The notes: generated by a model not told the origin, from the letters alone. 64,000 nt of DNA from Pleomorphomonas sp. T1.2MG-36 (GCF_950100655.1 NZ_CATNLY010000023.1:372001-436000), one strand, 5' to 3'; counted from the stretch's first letter, positions 35,667-43,788 are shown. Translations and numbers: made by a program.

Positions 35667-35798
35667 GGCAAACCTCCGATGAATACGGAATCGCGTTCAG
35701 CGCGACGACGCGCCGCTACCGTAAGGCAAAAGCGAGGTGGAGTGGAGCAGACTTCGGCACCCGAGCGACGGATGTGGCCAACGCCGCAGGATCGAAGC

Positions 35799-37346
35799 TC
35801 ACCCAGCGACGGCGCGCCGCTCCCTCTCCAGCGACGCCGGCGAGGTGACCACGTCCGGCAGGGAGGCCGGCCGGCCGAAATAGTAGCCCTGGAAGCACTG
35901 GCAGCCGGCAGCCTTCATGAGGAGATACTGTTCCTCGGTCTCGACGCCCTCGGCAAGAACGCGGGTGCCGAGCGCGCGAGCAAGCTCGGTGATCGCCGTG
36001 ACGAAGGTCATGTCGACGTCGCTTGACCCGGCTGCGTGGACGTAGCTCTTGTCGATCTTCAGGCAGTCGAAGTGGAACTTCCGCAAATACTGCAAGGAAG
36101 CGAAGCCGGACCCGAAATCGTCCAGCACGATCATCACGCCGGCCGCCCTCAGGCCGTCGAGGTTTGCCCGTTCGACCGAGCCGAAATCCAGGAACACGGT
36201 TTCAGTGATTTCGAGCACGAGACGGCTGGCCGGCAAGCCGGAGGATGCCAGTTCGCCGGCAACGAAGGCGGCAAAGCCCGGCTGCTTCAGCTGGACGGCG
36301 GAGACGTTGATGCCGAATTGATACCGGCCGTAGCGGACCGCATCGCGAATGACGCGGCGGATCACCCACTCGCCGACCTCTTCGATCAGCGTGGACTGCT
36401 CGGCAACGGAAATGAACTCGGCCGGCGGAATGGTGCCGCGCAACGGATGGTGCCAGCGAATGAGGGCTTCGAAGGCGGTCTGCTCCTCGCCGTCCTGCGC
36501 CATGATCGGCTGGTAATGCATGTCGAGCTGGTTGAGGTAGATGGCGGCCCGCAGTTCGCGGGTGAGGAGCCGGGTATAGCGGTCGTCGACCAGCATGCGG
36601 GCGTTGTAGGACAGCACCGTGCCACGCGCCTGCTTGGCCTTGTAAAGGGCGAGGTCCGCAAGGTTGACCAGTTCGAGCGCGATATGCGTGTCGTCGGGCG
36701 CCATGGCGATGCCGGCCGTTGCGGACAGGCGCATGGTGCGGCCGTTGATCTGCACCGGCTGCCGCAGCCGGTCGAGCAAGGCCTTTACCCTCTGAACCAC
36801 CTCGCCGCGCGAGGAGCAGTCGGTGAGGAGCAGCGCGAACTCGTCGCCGCCAAGCCGACCGACGACGGCGCCGGGCAACTCTTCGCGGCAGATGCGGACC
36901 ACCTGGGCCAGCGCCTCATCGCCGGCGGAATGGCCGAAGGTGTCGTTCAGAGCCTTGAGGTGGTCGAGATCGAGCATGACATAGGCATGCCGACGCTCGC
37001 CGGACGTTTGCACCCGACGCCGCAATTCCTCGAGAAAATCGGCGCGCGTCAGGGCCGACGTGACGGGGTCGACCCGGGCCGAGCTTTCGGCGCGCTCCTC
37101 GCCCTGCATCAGAGCGAGACTCTTGCGCATCAGCACGAAGCCCACGGCGACGATCAGCAGAAGAAGCAGGGTTTCCGAAACGAGCCCTGTCAGCAGGCCG
37201 GGCTGCCAGGAGACCGGCAGCGTGCCCAGGCGGACGAGCATCAAGGCCATTGCAGTAGCAAGACAGGAGGCCGCGAGCGCTCCGACGAGCAACGAAACGC
37301 GCCGACTGACGCTCAGCGCGGTCTGAAGTTGTTTTCCGAGCGCCAT
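35799..37346 (-). CDS. Membrane GGDEF-EAL cyclic-di-GMP protein
   Basis: This 515-residue protein has two hydrophobic helices (about 18-40 and 50-75). A GGDEF domain (active-site GGDEF at 166-170) and an EAL domain (EAL at 293-295, with DDFGSG and EGVETEEQ) follow. The active-site motifs of both domains look complete, so synthesis and hydrolysis of c-di-GMP are both possible. No RxxD inhibitory site is evident before GGDEF. The short region between the helices offers little sensory domain. It is followed on its right side by a 310-base gap without genes. Confidence 0.9.
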   Translation of the reverse strand: MALGKQLQTALSVSRRVSLLVGALAASCLATAMALMLVRLGTLPVSWQPGLLTGLVSETLLLLLIVAVGFVLMRKSLALMQGEERAESSARVDPVTSALTRADFLEELRRRVQTSGERRHAYVMLDLDHLKALNDTFGHSAGDEALAQVVRICREELPGAVVGRLGGDEFALLLTDCSSRGEVVQRVKALLDRLRQPVQINGRTMRLSATAGIAMAPDDTHIALELVNLADLALYKAKQARGTVLSYNARMLVDDRYTRLLTRELRAAIYLNQLDMHYQPIMAQDGEEQTAFEALIRWHHPLRGTIPPAEFISVAEQSTLIEEVGEWVIRRVIRDAVRYGRYQFGINVSAVQLKQPGFAAFVAGELASSGLPASRLVLEITETVFLDFGSVERANLDGLRAAGVMIVLDDFGSGFASLQYLRKFHFDCLKIDKSYVHAAGSSDVDMTFVTAITELARALGTRVLAEGVETEEQYLLMKAAGCQCFQGYYFGRPASLPDVVTSPASLERERRAVAG

Positions 37347-37656
37347 CCTACACCTTTATGTCTAGGCAGATTTACCGCGCTCTTATGAATTTTTCGCAAA
37401 TTCCAAGTCGAGATTTTGAACAGATCAGCCAAAAGTCTAACAAATGTCATGACTTGAGTGACGGGTAACGAGAAGCGGCAATACTTCGTTGCCGGCTAAG
37501 CAAAGCCGTGTCCGGTTCGGCCGGCGCCACGCCCGTTTTCCCCGCCCGGTCACGAAAAAGGACGGTCCCGCCCGAAGGGGGACCGTCTATATCGGGCGCG
37601 CTGCCCGAGGGAGGGGAAATGACGCGCCCCGACATAATATCCGGGAAGAGTGAGCG
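37347..37656. other. Non-coding interval with one terminator
   Basis: This 310-base gap holds the promoter side of the GGDEF-EAL gene (AT-rich at about 37350-37470) and the terminator of the DUF892 gene at 37555-37587. I see no gene in it. Confidence 0.6.
37555..37587 (-). terminator. Rho-independent terminator of the first DUF892 gene
   Basis: GACGGTCCC pairs perfectly with GGGACCGTC. On the minus strand the stem is followed by CTTTTT. Confidence 0.85.
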
Positions 37657-38154
37657 TCAGGCAGCCTTGAGAGCCGCCTGGTTGGCCGACCCCTCGGCGA
37701 TCTTCGTCAGGCCGAGATCGGTCGCCTCTTCCTCGGCCAACGTCTCCTTGAGGAGCTTGGCGGCCTGCTTCTGTCCGATCAGCTCCGCCCAGCGGCACAT
37801 CGTGCCGTAGCGCGCGATCTCGTAATGCTCGACCGCCTGCGCGGTGGCGATCAGGCCGGCATCGATGGCGTCGGAACCGGCGAAGGACTCAAGAACCTCC
37901 TCGCCTTCCTCGATGATGCCCTCGATGGCGGGGCAGGTCTTGCCGCGCGCGGGCTTGCCGATGAGTTCGAACACCTGCTGCAGGCGCTCGATCTGGACTT
38001 CGGTTTCCTCGCGGTGCTTCTCAAAAGCGGCCTGGAGCTCCGGCGACTGCGCGCCCCGGGCCATTTTCGGCAGGGCCTTCAGGATCTTGCGCTCGGCGTA
38101 GTAGACGTCCTTGAGCATGTCCAGGAAAAGATCGTCGAGTGACTTGGTCTTCAT
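37657..38154 (-). CDS. DUF892 (YciE/YciF) ferritin-like stress protein, copy 1
   Basis: This 165-residue four-helix protein has ferritin-like acidic/His positions in KDVYYAERKILKALPKMA, HREETEVQIERL, AVEHYEIARYGTM and LAEEEATDLGL. DUF892 proteins are small ferritin-like proteins, commonly stress-induced; no enzymatic reaction is established. A GAGGTG site supports the start. A GGAAC-N16-GGTT promoter-like pair lies about 40 bases upstream, placing it in the presumed EcfG regulon. It ends at a strong terminator, so it is monocistronic. Confidence 0.85.
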   Translation of the reverse strand: MKTKSLDDLFLDMLKDVYYAERKILKALPKMARGAQSPELQAAFEKHREETEVQIERLQQVFELIGKPARGKTCPAIEGIIEEGEEVLESFAGSDAIDAGLIATAQAVEHYEIARYGTMCRWAELIGQKQAAKLLKETLAEEEATDLGLTKIAEGSANQAALKAA

Positions 38155-38193
38155 GGCTTCACCTCTGGGGCTGAAAGGAAGTTGCCCCTTTCA

Positions 38194-38218
38194 AACCGGC
38201 GGCGGGACGGATTGTTCC
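38194..38218 (-). promoter_or_regulatory. EcfG-type promoter of DUF892 copy 1
   Basis: Read on the minus strand: GGAAC, 16 bases, GGTT. The consensus for EcfG sigma factors is GGAAC-N16/17-CGTT. The -10 element is about 40 bases from the start codon. Confidence 0.6.
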
Positions 38219-38263
38219 AGGCGGTCATGACGCCGAAGCCGCGTTCATTCCACCGGCCGTACG

Positions 38264-38288
38264 GGAACAATCGATGGCTTGGGCGATT
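38264..38288 (+). promoter_or_regulatory. Weak EcfG-type promoter candidate of the GlgC-like gene
   Basis: GGAAC followed after 16 bases by GATT. The -35 matches and continues identically to the promoter at 40501 for 12 bases (GGAACAATCGAT), but the -10 is poor. Confidence 0.3.
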
Positions 38289-38317
38289 TCACTACCTCCA
38301 ACCACCGGAGGTCAAAA

Positions 38318-39448
38318 ATGCATTTTCCGTCCTTCCCTTCGTTCCCGGCTGCCGACGCTTTCTGCATTCTGCTCGCGGGGGGACAGGGAACGCGGCTTCA
38401 CGAACTCACATCGACCGAATGCAAGCCCGCCATGCCCTTTGCCGGCGGCAAGCTGGTCGATTTCACGATTGCCAATGCCATGCGGTCGGGAATGCCGCAG
38501 GTCCTGGTGGCGACGCAATACCTGCCGGCCAGCCTGACCCGACACCTTGAAACCGAGTGGCGGCACCAGTTTCCGGGCGGCATCGAAATACGCGATGGGT
38601 ATCGGCTGCGGTCCAACGGCTATCGGGGCACGGCGGATGCCGTGCGCGCCAATCTCGCGGAGATCGCGGCAAGCGGCGCCGAGGAAATCCTCGTTCTCTC
38701 CGCCGATCATGTCTATCAGATGGACTATCGCGCCATGCTCGAAAGCCATCGAGCTTCCGGCGCCAAGGTGACCGTCGCCGTGACGAGAGCGCCGCTGGCG
38801 CAGGCGTCCAGCTTCGGCGTACTGTCGGCGGACTCGGACGGGGTGATCGCCGATTTCGCCGAGAAGCCGGCGCGCCCGCATCCCACCCCCGACGATCCCA
38901 CGCATGCGTTGATCAGCATGGGCGTCTACGTGCTGGACCGCCGGTGGCTGTCCGAGATGCTGGCTTTCGAAGACGGCATGGACGACTTCGGACAGGACAT
39001 TCTGCCCGAAGCGGTTCGCCAGGGCGTGGCGCGGGTGCACCAGCCCACTACGAACGGTACCTTCTATTGGCGCGACGTCGGCACGCTCGACAGCTATCGC
39101 CTCGCGCAGTTGGACTTCATCGATCCCGCCAGGGCGCCCCTTCCGCTGCCGGCCGCCACCGTCAAGCCCTCGCGGCAGATGCTGCTGGCCGCCGAGCGAG
39201 GCTCGGTGCTGCTGCCGGGCGCCCGTCTGGGCTACAGGACGCGCGTCGAGCGCGCCATCATCGCCCCCGGTGCGATCGTGCCGGACGGTCTCGTCATCGG
39301 CGAAGATCCTGAAGACGATCAGCGCTGGTTCCGCGTCACGCGCGGCGGCACCGCCCTGGTGACCGCAGCCATGCTGGACCGGTATCGCGAGGAGCGGCCA
39401 CGGCTCCACCTCATCACCCTGCCCTTCCTGCCGGCACGAAGCTCCTAG
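38318..39448 (+). CDS. GlgC-like sugar-1-phosphate nucleotidyltransferase
   Basis: This 376-residue protein has the nucleotidyltransferase signature LLAGGQGTRLHELT at about residues 17-30, SADHVYQMDYRAM, and GVYVLDRRWLSEML. TFYWRDVGTLDSYRLAQLDF, characteristic of ADP-glucose pyrophosphorylases, precedes a shortened C-terminal beta-helix. It would make ADP-glucose from glucose-1-phosphate and ATP. It is shorter than typical bacterial GlgC (about 420), and no glgA, glgB or glgP lies nearby, so it may serve trehalose, another glucan or a different nucleotide sugar. The start has a CGGAGG site. It is probably co-transcribed with the SDR 58 bases downstream. Confidence 0.75.
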   Translation: MHFPSFPSFPAADAFCILLAGGQGTRLHELTSTECKPAMPFAGGKLVDFTIANAMRSGMPQVLVATQYLPASLTRHLETEWRHQFPGGIEIRDGYRLRSNGYRGTADAVRANLAEIAASGAEEILVLSADHVYQMDYRAMLESHRASGAKVTVAVTRAPLAQASSFGVLSADSDGVIADFAEKPARPHPTPDDPTHALISMGVYVLDRRWLSEMLAFEDGMDDFGQDILPEAVRQGVARVHQPTTNGTFYWRDVGTLDSYRLAQLDFIDPARAPLPLPAATVKPSRQMLLAAERGSVLLPGARLGYRTRVERAIIAPGAIVPDGLVIGEDPEDDQRWFRVTRGGTALVTAAMLDRYREERPRLHLITLPFLPARSS

Positions 39449-39506
39449 GCTTCGCGTCGCCCCTCGGTCGGCGTCCTCGCCGGCCAGACCAACACGGAGA
39501 TATCCC

Positions 39507-40397
39507 ATGAGCAGCGAGACCCCATCGGGCGCGCCCCGCTATCCGGACTACCCGAAACCGCCCTTCCCCAAGCAGACCCAGCAGCTTCCGGGCAGCTTCA
39601 GGCTTCTTGAGCCGGCACCCGACCATGGCGAGGAGAGCTGGCGCGGCGCCGGCCGGCTGGAAGGCATGGTCGCCCTGATCACCGGCGGCGACAGCGGCAT
39701 CGGCCGTGCCGTTGCCATCGCCTATGCCCGCGAGGGCGCCGACGTCGCGCTTTCCTTTCTGGAGGAGCGTGAAGACGCCACCGACACCGCGCGCCTCGTG
39801 ACCGACTGCGGGCGCCGCTGCCTGCAGCTGCCGGGCGACATCGCCGATCCAGCCCACTGCCGCGACATCGTCAAGCGGGTGGTCGACGAGTTCGGCCGCA
39901 TCGACATCCTCGTCAACAACGCCGCCCACCAGGACACATTCGACAGCCTGGAGGAGATTCCCGACGAGGAATGGCAGCGGACGTTCGCCGTGAACATCCA
40001 TGCCATGTTCTACCTGGCCAAGGCGGCCGTGCCGCACATGCAGCCGGGCGCATCGATCATCAACACCGCCTCGATCAATGCCGATAGCCCGAGCCCCAGC
40101 CTGCTCGCCTATGCCACCACGAAGGGGGCGATCCAGAACTACACCGGCGGCCTCGCGCAACTTCTCGCCGAGAAGGGCATTCGCGTGAACTGCGTCGCGC
40201 CCGGGCCGGTTTGGACACCGCTCATTCCGGCCAGCATGTCGGCGGAGAAGACCTCGCAGTTCGGCGCCAACTATCCCATGAAGCGGCCGGCGCAGCCGGT
40301 GGAGCTCGCGTCGGCCTACGTGATGCTGGCCGAACCCATGTCGAGCTATGTATCGGGTGCCACCATCGCGGTGACCGGCGGCAAGCCGCTGATCTAA
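39507..40397 (+). CDS. Stress-type short-chain dehydrogenase (YghA/YhdF group)
   Basis: This 296-residue SDR has a 45-residue N-terminal extension rich in Pro/Tyr (YPDYPKPPFPKQTQQLPG), a mark of the YghA/YhdF/general-stress SDRs. The cofactor loop is TGGDSGIG (59-66), followed by NNAA, the active-site Ser/Tyr/Lys with YATTK, and VAPGPVWTPL. It reduces a carbonyl with NAD(P)H; the natural substrate is unknown. Operon position behind the GlgC-like gene and a strong terminator afterwards define a two-gene unit in the stress island. Confidence 0.87.
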   Translation: MSSETPSGAPRYPDYPKPPFPKQTQQLPGSFRLLEPAPDHGEESWRGAGRLEGMVALITGGDSGIGRAVAIAYAREGADVALSFLEEREDATDTARLVTDCGRRCLQLPGDIADPAHCRDIVKRVVDEFGRIDILVNNAAHQDTFDSLEEIPDEEWQRTFAVNIHAMFYLAKAAVPHMQPGASIINTASINADSPSPSLLAYATTKGAIQNYTGGLAQLLAEKGIRVNCVAPGPVWTPLIPASMSAEKTSQFGANYPMKRPAQPVELASAYVMLAEPMSSYVSGATIAVTGGKPLI

Positions 40398-40422
40398 GGC
40401 GAGAAGCCCCTTCCAAGACGTC

Positions 40423-40465
40423 GGCCCGCGCCCATCCGGCCAAGTGCCGGAGCGCGGGCCTTTTC
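40423..40465 (+). terminator. Terminator of the GlgC-SDR operon
   Basis: GGCCCGCGC pairs with GCGCGGGCC (9 bp), with an inner CCGGC/GCCGG stem, followed by TTTTC. Confidence 0.85.
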
Positions 40466-40500
40466 TCGACATGGCGAACAGACAACCAGAGCGACAAACC

Positions 40501-40525
40501 GGAACAATCGATCGATCCGCCTGTT
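40501..40525 (+). promoter_or_regulatory. EcfG-type promoter of the BON-domain gene
   Basis: GGAAC (40501-40505), 16-base spacer, TGTT (40522-40525), 50 bases before the start codon. It matches GGAAC-N16-nGTT. Confidence 0.65.
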
Positions 40526-40575
40526 GTTGATTGAGGCCGGTCCGAGGCCGGAGATCGACGAGAGGAGAGATGACA

Positions 40576-41424
40576 ATGGCATACGGGCGAGATGACCGCG
40601 ATTATCCCCGCAACCGGGGCGACGATCGGCAGCGGCTCAGCGGACGCTGGGTTCAGGACGATGACACCGGCTATCTGCGGCGGCGCTTCGAGGACTTCGG
40701 TCCCGGCGAGGACTCCCATGATGGCAGAAGCGATCGGGAAGGCTTGGATTATGGCGACCGGCGATATGGCCGCGGCGCAGGCGGCTACTACGGTGGCTCC
40801 GATCGGCCCTTCGAACGGGAGGGAGGCCACGCCTTCGACTTTGCCCGGCGCGATTCCGGCCGGTCCGATATTGGCGGGCGGGTTGGAGATCCGTCTCTCG
40901 GCGAGACGGACCGCTTCTCCGACGGCGAGGGATATGGCTCGCGTTTCGGCAGCGGCCCTGATCCGCGCTACGGCGACCGGACCGGCCAGGATCCCTCGCG
41001 CAGCTCGCCGCGAGGGGGCTGGCCGCAGAGAGACAACTGGATCAGCCGCTACGTGGCCACCGACGCCCGATCCGGCGAACAGGGTTCGTCGGGACAATCG
41101 GGGTCGTTCCGCGGCAAGGGGCCGAAGGGGTATGTGCGTTCAGACGAGAGGATCCGGGATGACGTCAGCGACCGGCTGAGCGATGAGGATCGCCTGGACG
41201 CTTCGGACATCACCGTCGAAGTCTCGGGAGGGGAAGTCACCCTTTCCGGCTATGTCGACTCACGGCTGGCCAAGCGAATGGCCGAGGATTGCGCCGAACA
41301 GTGCGCTGGCGTCGGCCATATCCAGAACAATCTTCGTGTGCGTTCGGCCGTCGATTCAGGTGCGAACCCAACCGGCTCGGCAACCGAACAATTCGGCGAT
41401 AAGCCAAAGACAACAGACGTCTAG
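40576..41424 (+). CDS. BON-domain protein with long disordered charged N-terminus
   Basis: This 282-residue protein has two parts. Residues 1-180 are low-complexity, very rich in Gly, Asp, Arg, Ser and Tyr, and likely disordered. Residues about 187-256 form a BON domain like that of OsmY (SDERIRDDVSDRL, ITVEVSGGEVTLSGYV, GHIQNNLRV). BON domains are thought to bind phospholipid or act as periplasmic chaperones, but no signal peptide is seen here. The second ATG (40576) was chosen since the AGAGGAG site then has normal spacing. It is probably expressed under general stress. Confidence 0.82.
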   Translation: MAYGRDDRDYPRNRGDDRQRLSGRWVQDDDTGYLRRRFEDFGPGEDSHDGRSDREGLDYGDRRYGRGAGGYYGGSDRPFEREGGHAFDFARRDSGRSDIGGRVGDPSLGETDRFSDGEGYGSRFGSGPDPRYGDRTGQDPSRSSPRGGWPQRDNWISRYVATDARSGEQGSSGQSGSFRGKGPKGYVRSDERIRDDVSDRLSDEDRLDASDITVEVSGGEVTLSGYVDSRLAKRMAEDCAEQCAGVGHIQNNLRVRSAVDSGANPTGSATEQFGDKPKTTDV

Positions 41425-41439
41425 GCGTCCTCTCGCCAA

Positions 41440-41474
41440 CCGCCCCGGTTCGCGATCCGCACGAACCGGGGCGG
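41440..41474 (+). terminator. Long hairpin after the BON-domain gene
   Basis: CCGCCCCGGTTCG pairs perfectly over 13 bp with CGAACCGGGGCGG around a 9-base loop, 15 bases after the stop codon. No T tract follows. Confidence 0.65.
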
Positions 41475-41584
41475 CGAATTGAAACCGACCGAAGATAAAC
41501 CGACCATTTCGCAGGAGATTCCGGTTTCGGCGCGCTTTGCCAGGTAATAAGGTTTTCAGACGGTGCGCCTATGCTGTAGCGATC

Positions 41585-41791
41585 ATGTCTTCAAACCATC
41601 TTCTCCCAGACGACCCATGCGGCGAACAACGACCTGAGGGTGACCTTGACCAGTTGAAGGCGACAGCCCGACGACTCGTCGATGCCATCGCCGCCGAGCC
41701 GGTGCCGGAGCGCTTGCGCGAGCTGGCCGTGCAGCTCGGCGAGTTGATCGACCGCCAGCGGGAGAAGGGCGACACCCAGCGATCAGAGTGA
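41585..41791 (+). CDS. NepR-like small anti-sigma protein (candidate)
   Basis: This 68-residue protein contains QLKATARRLVDAI and EPVPERLRELAVQLGEL. It resembles the two-helix core of NepR, which usually reads like VYDDVVNEPVPDRFLDLLNQL. NepR holds EcfG sigma factors inactive until phosphorylated PhyR binds it. An EcfG-like sigma gene lies about 1 kb away on the other strand, although nepR and ecfG are normally adjacent in one operon. The ribosome site is weak. Resemblance is by eye; paralogous NepR proteins are common in Rhizobiales. Confidence 0.5.
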   Translation: MSSNHLLPDDPCGEQRPEGDLDQLKATARRLVDAIAAEPVPERLRELAVQLGELIDRQREKGDTQRSE

Positions 41792-41862
41792 GCCGCTGAG
41801 GGGGCCGCCGCCGCGAGATACGCGACGGCTTGTTCAATCGACCTGCTACAATCCGGGTCACA

Positions 41863-42369
41863 TTACCGGCGTGCCGGCAGACCGGCTTCGTCGCGAGCCA
41901 GGAAAATGCGCGTCGTCTGATCGAGATGATCGAACAACCAGTCGGCCATATCCTGTTCTTCGGCGAGGTTCTCTTCGAAAATCGAGATCGCCGTGGTGTC
42001 TTCAAGAACGGCGGCCGTCGAGATCAACACCTTGTAGGCGGCGATTTCCATCTGCTCGAAAGTGTAGCTCGCCATCACGCCCTTGATCACCTCGTCGTCG
42101 GCAAACATGCCGCCGAGAGCCTGACCGAGGGCCGTCGCTTTGCCAAGCGTGTCCTTGACCACGGAGGCGCCGCTATCGCGCCCTTCAAGCAGCTTCCGGA
42201 GGGATTCGGCCTGGCGCTCAGTTTCGGCGACGTGCTTTTCCATCCGGGCACAAAGGACCGGATAGTTCTCGAGGCGCGACAACATGCCGCGCATCATCGT
42301 CAGGGCCTGTTCTTCCATGGCATGGGCGTCGCGAAGCCAGGCCAGATAGTGTTCACGGATATCGTCCAT
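41863..42369 (-). CDS. DUF892 ferritin-like stress protein, copy 2
   Basis: This 168-residue ferritin-like protein starts MDDIREHYLAWLRDAHAMEEQAL with an AGGAGG site. Acidic/His positions typical of the fold appear in HAMEEQALTMM, KHVAETERQAESLRKLLEG, YTFEQMEIAAYKVL and NLAEEQDMADWLFDHL. It is clearly different from copy 1 at 37657, so this is an old divergence rather than a recent duplication. A GGAAC-N16-GGTT promoter sits 163 bases upstream. Function in the family is unproven; a stress role is inferred. Confidence 0.82.
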   Translation of the reverse strand: MDDIREHYLAWLRDAHAMEEQALTMMRGMLSRLENYPVLCARMEKHVAETERQAESLRKLLEGRDSGASVVKDTLGKATALGQALGGMFADDEVIKGVMASYTFEQMEIAAYKVLISTAAVLEDTTAISIFEENLAEEQDMADWLFDHLDQTTRIFLARDEAGLPARR

Positions 42370-42531
42370 GGTCTTGCCCTCCTGGGGGATGTGGCGATGA
42401 ACTCGTTCGGCGTGCACCTCGGAGAAGGAAAGCAAGGCTGTCTTCCTCCAACCGCCGGCGCTTGAAACCGTTGCGGCTTGCCGTTCACGAGACGGCAGCC
42501 TCGGCGCATCCTCACGGCGCGCGAATAATCC

Positions 42532-42556
42532 AACCGATAACCCCTAGAGAAGTTCC
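42532..42556 (-). promoter_or_regulatory. EcfG-type promoter of DUF892 copy 2
   Basis: Read on the minus strand: GGAAC, 16 bases, GGTT, the same element arrangement as in front of DUF892 copy 1. It lies between the sigma gene stop and the DUF892 start. Confidence 0.6.
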
Positions 42557-42614
42557 ATCCCGATTGGTTCGCTGTTGGCGTTGCCAGCTCTCGGTCGACC
42601 GCCTGAGCCGATAG

Positions 42615-43091
42615 CTAGATTTCCTCGCCCATGGCGGTGCGCAGCATTCGGCGGCCACGATTGATGCGACTTTTGATCGTGCCGATGTCGCATTCGAGGA
42701 TTTCGGCGGCCCTGGCGTAACTCTCCTCGAGCACCACCACCAGCACGATCGCCTCGCGATAGTGGACGGGCAGCTCCTCCAGGGCCTGCTCAAGCTCCCT
42801 GATGCGCACCTGCCATTCCTGGGGCGCCGAGATCGTCGGTTGCTGGGAGGCGCAGTCCTCGTCGCCCGTTCGTTCCCGGTTTCGCTTGATGCAGTTGGAA
42901 TAGAAGCGATTGCGCATGATCGTGAACAACCAGGCCCGCAAGTTGGTGCCGGGCGTATAGCTGGAGATGTTCTCGATCGCTCTCAGCAGGGTTTCCTGGA
43001 CCAGGTCGTCGGCATCGGTGGCGTTGCCACACAAGGAGCGCGCAAAGGCACGCATAGCCGGCAAGTAAGAAAGAATATCATCGGACATCAT
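42615..43091 (-). CDS. ECF sigma factor, EcfG-like
   Basis: This 158-residue sigma-70 family protein has only regions 2 and 4. Region 2 (about 10-75) contains DADDLVQETLLRAIE and LRAWLFTIMRNRFYSN, the -10 recognition part. Region 4 (about 95-150) contains LEELPVHYREAIVLV and the HTH AAEILECDIGTIKSRINRGRRML. The NLRAWLFTI..N.FYS pattern is like EcfG/RpoE2 of the alphaproteobacterial general stress response. Two adjacent ATGs (43091, 43088) are possible starts. Four promoter matches and a NepR-like gene nearby support the assignment. No EcfG promoter precedes the gene itself. Confidence 0.82.
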   Translation of the reverse strand: MMSDDILSYLPAMRAFARSLCGNATDADDLVQETLLRAIENISSYTPGTNLRAWLFTIMRNRFYSNCIKRNRERTGDEDCASQQPTISAPQEWQVRIRELEQALEELPVHYREAIVLVVVLEESYARAAEILECDIGTIKSRINRGRRMLRTAMGEEI

Positions 43092-43449
43092 GATGCGCTT
43101 TTGAGTTTCGAGCCGATATGGACCAACGGGCGGTCGCAAGATCGGCCACCCGCTGAATTGGACGAAACGCTTCCAACTGAATTCCTCAGACACGAAACGG
43201 TTCCGTCTTGCATCCCATTCACACGAAAATTGCCGCCGGACGCAGACAACCATCAGTGTACGTCAAGGTGTGTTCCGGTTGAGGCGAAATACCCTGGCAC
43301 CGGCAGTGGAACTATTGCCGCTGCGGGACGTTGAAAAGGCGGTGCGGTGAGGTCGAAACATCGCCTCCGCCGCTCTCCAAAGTCACCGGCAGGTGCCGTC
43401 TCTCGGCTCCGCTTGACCGGCAATAACCCCAACGTCCGAGGAGATTCCG
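43092..43449. other. Intergenic region sigma factor / PepSY-like gene
   Basis: This 358-base region has no gene. It holds a direct repeat CGAAACG[C/G]TTCC at 43163-43174 and 43193-43204 (30-base period) upstream of the sigma gene, and an EcfG promoter at 43308-43332 facing the other way. Confidence 0.55.
43308..43332 (+). promoter_or_regulatory. EcfG-type promoter, perfect consensus
   Basis: GGAAC (43308-43312), 16-base spacer, CGTT (43329-43332). This matches the EcfG consensus at every position and faces the PepSY-like and glycine-zipper stress genes. Confidence 0.75.
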
Positions 43450-43788
43450 ATGAAGCTCGCCTCACTCTGCATGGCCACCGCTCTTGCCTTCAGCACCAGC
43501 GCGTTTGCCCAGACCTCCACCGAACCGGCCACCCCTGCGCCGGACCCCGCCGCGCCGACGGCACCCAACACGCCTCCGGCGCAGACGAGCCCGTCCGACG
43601 AGAACCTGACGCCGGGCGCCAACAGCTTCACCGAGGCGCAGGCGAGGTCCTGGCTCGAAGAGGCCGGCTATACCGAAGTGACCGGCCTCGTTCAGTCCGA
43701 GGACGGCATTTGGCGCGGCCATGCCCGCCGCAACGGCGCAACCGTCGCCGTGGCCGTCGACTACAAGGGCACCATCAGCACTGAATAA
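43450..43788 (+). CDS. Small secreted PepSY-like protein
   Basis: This 112-residue protein has a clear signal peptide (cut near residue 20, STSAFA|Q), then a Thr/Pro/Ala-rich linker to about residue 55. A single PepSY-like module follows (FTEAQARSWLEEAGYTEVTGLVQSEDGIWRGHA). PepSY-like modules occur in secreted proteins and peptidase propeptides and are thought to be inhibitory or binding units. A perfect EcfG promoter lies 118 bases upstream. It is followed 69 bases later by another stress gene on the same strand. Confidence 0.75.
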   Translation: MKLASLCMATALAFSTSAFAQTSTEPATPAPDPAAPTAPNTPPAQTSPSDENLTPGANSFTEAQARSWLEEAGYTEVTGLVQSEDGIWRGHARRNGATVAVAVDYKGTISTE

